From Thiotrichaceae bacterium (GTDB taxonomy: Bacteria; Pseudomonadota; Gammaproteobacteria; Beggiatoales; Beggiatoaceae), in the NCBI GenBank assembly GCA_028688145.1, contig JAQTYU010000010.1, positions 1 through 64,000 of the forward strand: a stretch of DNA of 64,000 nucleotides, read 5' to 3'. Numbering within the stretch: position 1 is the stretch's first letter; each line of letters opens with the position of its first letter. The notes below the pieces were generated by a model that was not told the DNA's origin, ran no database searches, and saw only the letters and a program-made list of their open reading frames with translations. The translations under genes and the position numbers were made by a program. This document shows positions 61,901-64,000 of the stretch, piece by piece.

Positions 61901-64000
61901 ATTTAAAGCACGTTTGAGTGGTCTGACTAAAACAGCACCCGTGTGCGAAACTGAACATTATGTCACCTTGCCGAATGGCGAAGTGCGGTGGCAACATTGG
62001 ATTAAACGCGCCATGTTTGATGACGCAGGAAGCTTGTTGGAATATCAAGCGGTGGGGCGCGACATCACCGAACGCAAGCAAGCTGAAGAAGAATTGCGCC
62101 ATGCCAAAGAAACCGCTGAAGCCGCCACCCAAGCGAAAAGCGATTTTCTAGCCAATATGAGCCATGAAATTCGTACCCCAATGAATGGCGTGGTGGGCAT
62201 GACTGAATTAATGTTAAACACCGATTTGAATCCACAGCAGCGTGAATATGCTGAAATTATTCGCCAATCCACTGATGCCTTGCAATCGTTAATCAATGAT
62301 ATTTTAGACTTTTCTAAAATTGAGGCGGGCAAATTGACCTTAGAACCCATCGCCTTCGATCTCGAAAATGCAGTGTTAGATGTGGCGCGCTTGCTGTCGG
62401 TGACGGCAGAAAATAAGGGCTTAGTGCTCAGTGTGCGTTACGCGCCCACCGCGCCACGTTATCTGATTGGGGATGTCGGCAGAATTCGCCAAGTGCTGAC
62501 TAATTTAGTCGGCAATGCGGTCAAATTCACCCAAAAAGGCACGGTGCTGATTGATGTAGATTGTGAAATGGAAAGCAGCCATCGCGCCCGTATCGGCATT
62601 CATGTCAAAGACACGGGTATTGGGATTTCCGAACATCAATTAGAGCATGTCTTTGAAAAGTTTACCCAAGCCGATTCTTCCACCACCCGTAAATTTGGGG
62701 GCACAGGTTTGGGCTTGTCCATCAGTCAGCAACTGATTCAGATGATGGAAGGGGAACTGATCGTTAGCAGTAAATTAGGGCAAGGTTCAGTCTTTAGTAT
62801 TAAACTTTCTTTACCCTTGGCAGAAACCCAATCTGCCCCTTCGGGACAATTATCCTCTTTGAAAAATCATTTTCCTGCGGGGGTGCGGATTTTGGTGGTT
62901 GATGATAACCCCCTCAATCAGCAAGTATTAATTGAACAATTGGAAGGAATGCAAGGCGATTGTGTGGCGGTGAGTTCGGGCAAAGCCGCTTTGAGCACAT
63001 TGCAAGAAGCCGCGCAACAAGAGCGACCTTTTTGGTTGGCGATTTTGGATTATTTTATGCCTGAAATGGACGGCGAATATTTGGGCTATTTGATCAAACA
63101 ATCACCCCTGCTCAAAGAAACGGTGTTGGTGATGCTGTCTTCCGCTGGCTCTCAACAAAATGGGCAACATTTACAAACCCAAGGTTTTGCCGCTCATTTT
63201 ATTAAACCTTTACCCTTTCACCAATTGCGTAATACGTTATTTTTACTGTGGGAAGCACATCTTAATCAACAACAAGCTCCGTTTATTACCCTTGAGAGTT
63301 TGATGCGATTTTCAGCCTTGCCCAGTGCTGCGAGCACGCCCCCCGTCCATTACGACAGTTTGCCTGTCTTATTGGCAGAAGATAATGAGGTGAACTGCAT
63401 TGTTGCGGTCAATATGTTGCAGCAATTAGGCTGTGAAGTCAGTGTCGCCCGCAATGGTCGGGAAGCCCTAGAATTAATCAATCAACACGAATTTGCCTTG
63501 ATTTTTATGGATGTACAAATGCCTGAAATGGATGGTTTTGAAGCCACCCGTGCGATTCGTCAACAAGAACGCATTCGTAAACAGACGCGTCGGATTATTG
63601 TCGCGATGACTGCAAACGCAATGCGAGGGGATGCAGAACGTTGCTTTGCCGAGGGCATGGATGATTATGTCGCCAAGCCTTTCAGTTTGGAACGCCTCAG
63701 TAATATCTTGAGAAAATATCATCCTCCCTCCACACTGACGACCAGTCCTACCGTTAAAAGCTCTGCTAAAACTATGAAAACAATCACTGCTTTACCCTCT
63801 GCCACCACCCAAAAAGTATTATTGGTTGAAGATAATCTGATCAATTGTTTGGTCGCGACTAATATGCTTGAAACCTTGGGTTGTCACGTCGATGTGGCTG
63901 AAAATGGTAAACAGGCTGTTGAATTATGCGATAAGAACACTTATGCATTAATTTTTATGGATATTCAAATGCCTGTGATGGATGGCATTGAAGCTACTCG
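58953..64000 (+). CDS. Multi-PAS/GAF hybrid histidine kinase with three receivers (3' end beyond right edge)
   Basis: The frame starts at ATG 58953 (a second ATG at 58959 is possible) and is still open at the edge, giving 1682 codons so far. Approximate domains: PAS 12-115, GAF 128-289, PAS 302-425, PAS 435-545, PAS 561-673, PAS 684-788, PAS 804-912, PAS 926-1036. Most PAS modules end in an ITERK-type linker. HisKA has FLANMSHEIRTPMNG near 1064. The ATPase domain has LTNLVGNAVKFTQ, DTGIGIS and GGTGLGLSIS. Receivers lie at about 1308 (DYFMPEMDG), 1468 (FMDVQMPEMDG) and 1618 (FMDIQMPVMDG). No membrane helix is seen, so it is probably cytosolic. The PAS at 804-912 carries a CxxC motif (APCGFCSNP). 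The output partner and the missing C-terminus (an HPt domain would be usual) are unknown. Confidence 0.93.
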   Translation, partial: MLMNSFDTQQFFTHYASLCLCVLDTEGHFISVNASCEQILGLDAAQLTQQSLLDFVHPEDHPLTLQFLHQLETTYQSLSCENRLRTTLSGRYVTFTWTAYSSGEESRIYATAAPLLKAQQHHPEIIRLRYERMLTTCARRLLNFNVDEDPLTEILSFLQKTTAVSGVHIFKNVPSVSNTALVAHCTHQALHSGKHSWIEEFNYANGFERWQNLLEQGEVISGKVASFPETEKPILQKLHLLSLLVLPIMVGGKWWGFISFEETVHLRLWHLEDIHLLQVAAELIGAYLTRRENEARWMDNENRYYSVVAAMQEGVVLQYADGKIGACNASAERIFGVCAEQMLQLNSTGELWNLIHEDGSHFSMDIHPAMITLRTGRACSNIIMGVHRPDDSLVWVSVNSQPLWHGGEALPYAAVTTLSDITERKHIEEALRQSESRFRRYFEMPLVGIALTRPNGWIEVNDALCQMLGYTAQEIMSRRWIEMSHPDDRDLNSEYLRRMDEGLSDGYILDKRYIRKDGSILYANISTRCVRKVNGSIEYFVVLVQDITQRKLMEVALQSSEARYRTIFNNAAVGIVLINREGEYIQFNNRWAEILGYPTHELRQLKNTDVCHPDDFTEVAQRTEKVFNHELEHYHLEKRYIHKNGKVLWLDSFISTLRDAENNIEAILGIAIDITVRKQVERERDRLFNLSVDMQSIATFEGYFKQLNIAWEHTLGWTLEDLTSRPFFEFVHPDDIAGSEKVFAKLKQGKSILGFENRYRCHDGNYRWISWNAYPLADQGQVYSIARDITERKQSEFALKDAHERLITILDSIESLVYVADMKTYELLYVNKYGQDTFGDVVGERCWKALQKSLSAPCGFCSNPKLLDEAGNPLGVYTTEICNTLNNKWYLTRDRAIYWVDGRLVRLQIATDITEIKRTEAALKNSERRYRAIVQDQTELICRISPEGLLSFVNQAYCRYFGKNKEELLGTYFIQMIDEDIDLFKARLSGLTKTAPVCETEHYVTLPNGEVRWQHWIKRAMFDDAGSLLEYQAVGRDITERKQAEEELRHAKETAEAATQAKSDFLANMSHEIRTPMNGVVGMTELMLNTDLNPQQREYAEIIRQSTDALQSLINDILDFSKIEAGKLTLEPIAFDLENAVLDVARLLSVTAENKGLVLSVRYAPTAPRYLIGDVGRIRQVLTNLVGNAVKFTQKGTVLIDVDCEMESSHRARIGIHVKDTGIGISEHQLEHVFEKFTQADSSTTRKFGGTGLGLSISQQLIQMMEGELIVSSKLGQGSVFSIKLSLPLAETQSAPSGQLSSLKNHFPAGVRILVVDDNPLNQQVLIEQLEGMQGDCVAVSSGKAALSTLQEAAQQERPFWLAILDYFMPEMDGEYLGYLIKQSPLLKETVLVMLSSAGSQQNGQHLQTQGFAAHFIKPLPFHQLRNTLFLLWEAHLNQQQAPFITLESLMRFSALPSAASTPPVHYDSLPVLLAEDNEVNCIVAVNMLQQLGCEVSVARNGREALELINQHEFALIFMDVQMPEMDGFEATRAIRQQERIRKQTRRIIVAMTANAMRGDAERCFAEGMDDYVAKPFSLERLSNILRKYHPPSTLTTSPTVKSSAKTMKTITALPSATTQKVLLVEDNLINCLVATNMLETLGCHVDVAENGKQAVELCDKNTYALIFMDIQMPVMDGIEAT

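Noticed and set aside
59006-63722. Short ORFs on both strands inside the hybrid kinase gene
   Set aside because: They lie in other frames of a continuous 1682-codon frame with clear domains.

Overview
The window looks like part of the chromosome of a Gram-negative gammaproteobacterium. It carries a QseE-QseG-QseF (GlrK/YfhG/GlrR) operon, a YfiR/YfiN-type cyclic-di-GMP pair, RnfD and RnfG, PBP1b, ParC, a CcsA-like YpjD and scattered type II secretion / type IV pilus-like genes. GC content is moderate by eye. The many dispersed palindromes, the decayed insertion sequences and the very large repetitive surface protein would fit a Beggiatoa/Thiotrichales-like sulfur bacterium, but that placement is inference with low confidence.

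Region 1 (1-25721, minus strand) is one uninterrupted reading frame that starts at 25721 and runs off the left edge. At least 8573 codons are visible. From the N-terminus it has a LEPR-like leader, a DUF4347 domain, then alternating blocks of DUF11/D2-type beta-sandwich repeats and Cna-B/SdrD-B-type repeats with Ca-binding-like DxNxDG motifs. A block of about 2.1 kb is tandemly duplicated inside it. All plus-strand reading frames in this region are antisense shadows.

Region 2 (25722-31190) is an accessory-like stretch. It holds an AT-rich spacer, an 81-bp element with inverted terminal repeats, a short gene remnant after a GspH-type pseudopilin gene, a CheW-like gene, UDP-glucose 6-dehydrogenase, a decayed IS5-family transposase, hairpin repeats and an OmpA-family lipoprotein.

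Region 3 (31191-46737) is mostly housekeeping. It contains mrcB, a PilC/GspF-type membrane protein and a FimV-like LysM protein in a row, then ypjD, a Tat-exported Fe-type superoxide dismutase, folP-glmM-recJ, a yfiR-like gene with a GGDEF-EAL protein, and parC on the opposite strand. REP-like palindromes fill several gaps.

Region 4 (46738-64000) contains a decayed IS982-like transposase, an unrecognised ORF, rnfD-rnfG without the other rnf genes, a CPD photolyase, a small lipoprotein and a GT2 glycosyltransferase overlapping a DUF2304 gene. These are followed by the qseE-qseG-qseF operon, a gamma-glutamylcyclotransferase pseudogene butted against an internally deleted IS1 transposase, moaD-moaE with a strong terminator, mgtE, and a very large multi-PAS hybrid histidine kinase that runs off the right edge.

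Functionally, the envelope and surface dominate: giant adhesin-like protein, PBP1b, pilus/secretion parts, lipoproteins, UDP-glucuronate supply and a lipid-linked-type glycosyltransferase. Signalling comes next: a c-di-GMP enzyme, an envelope-sensing two-component system with a sigma-54 activator, and the hybrid kinase. No rRNA, tRNA or CRISPR array was seen.
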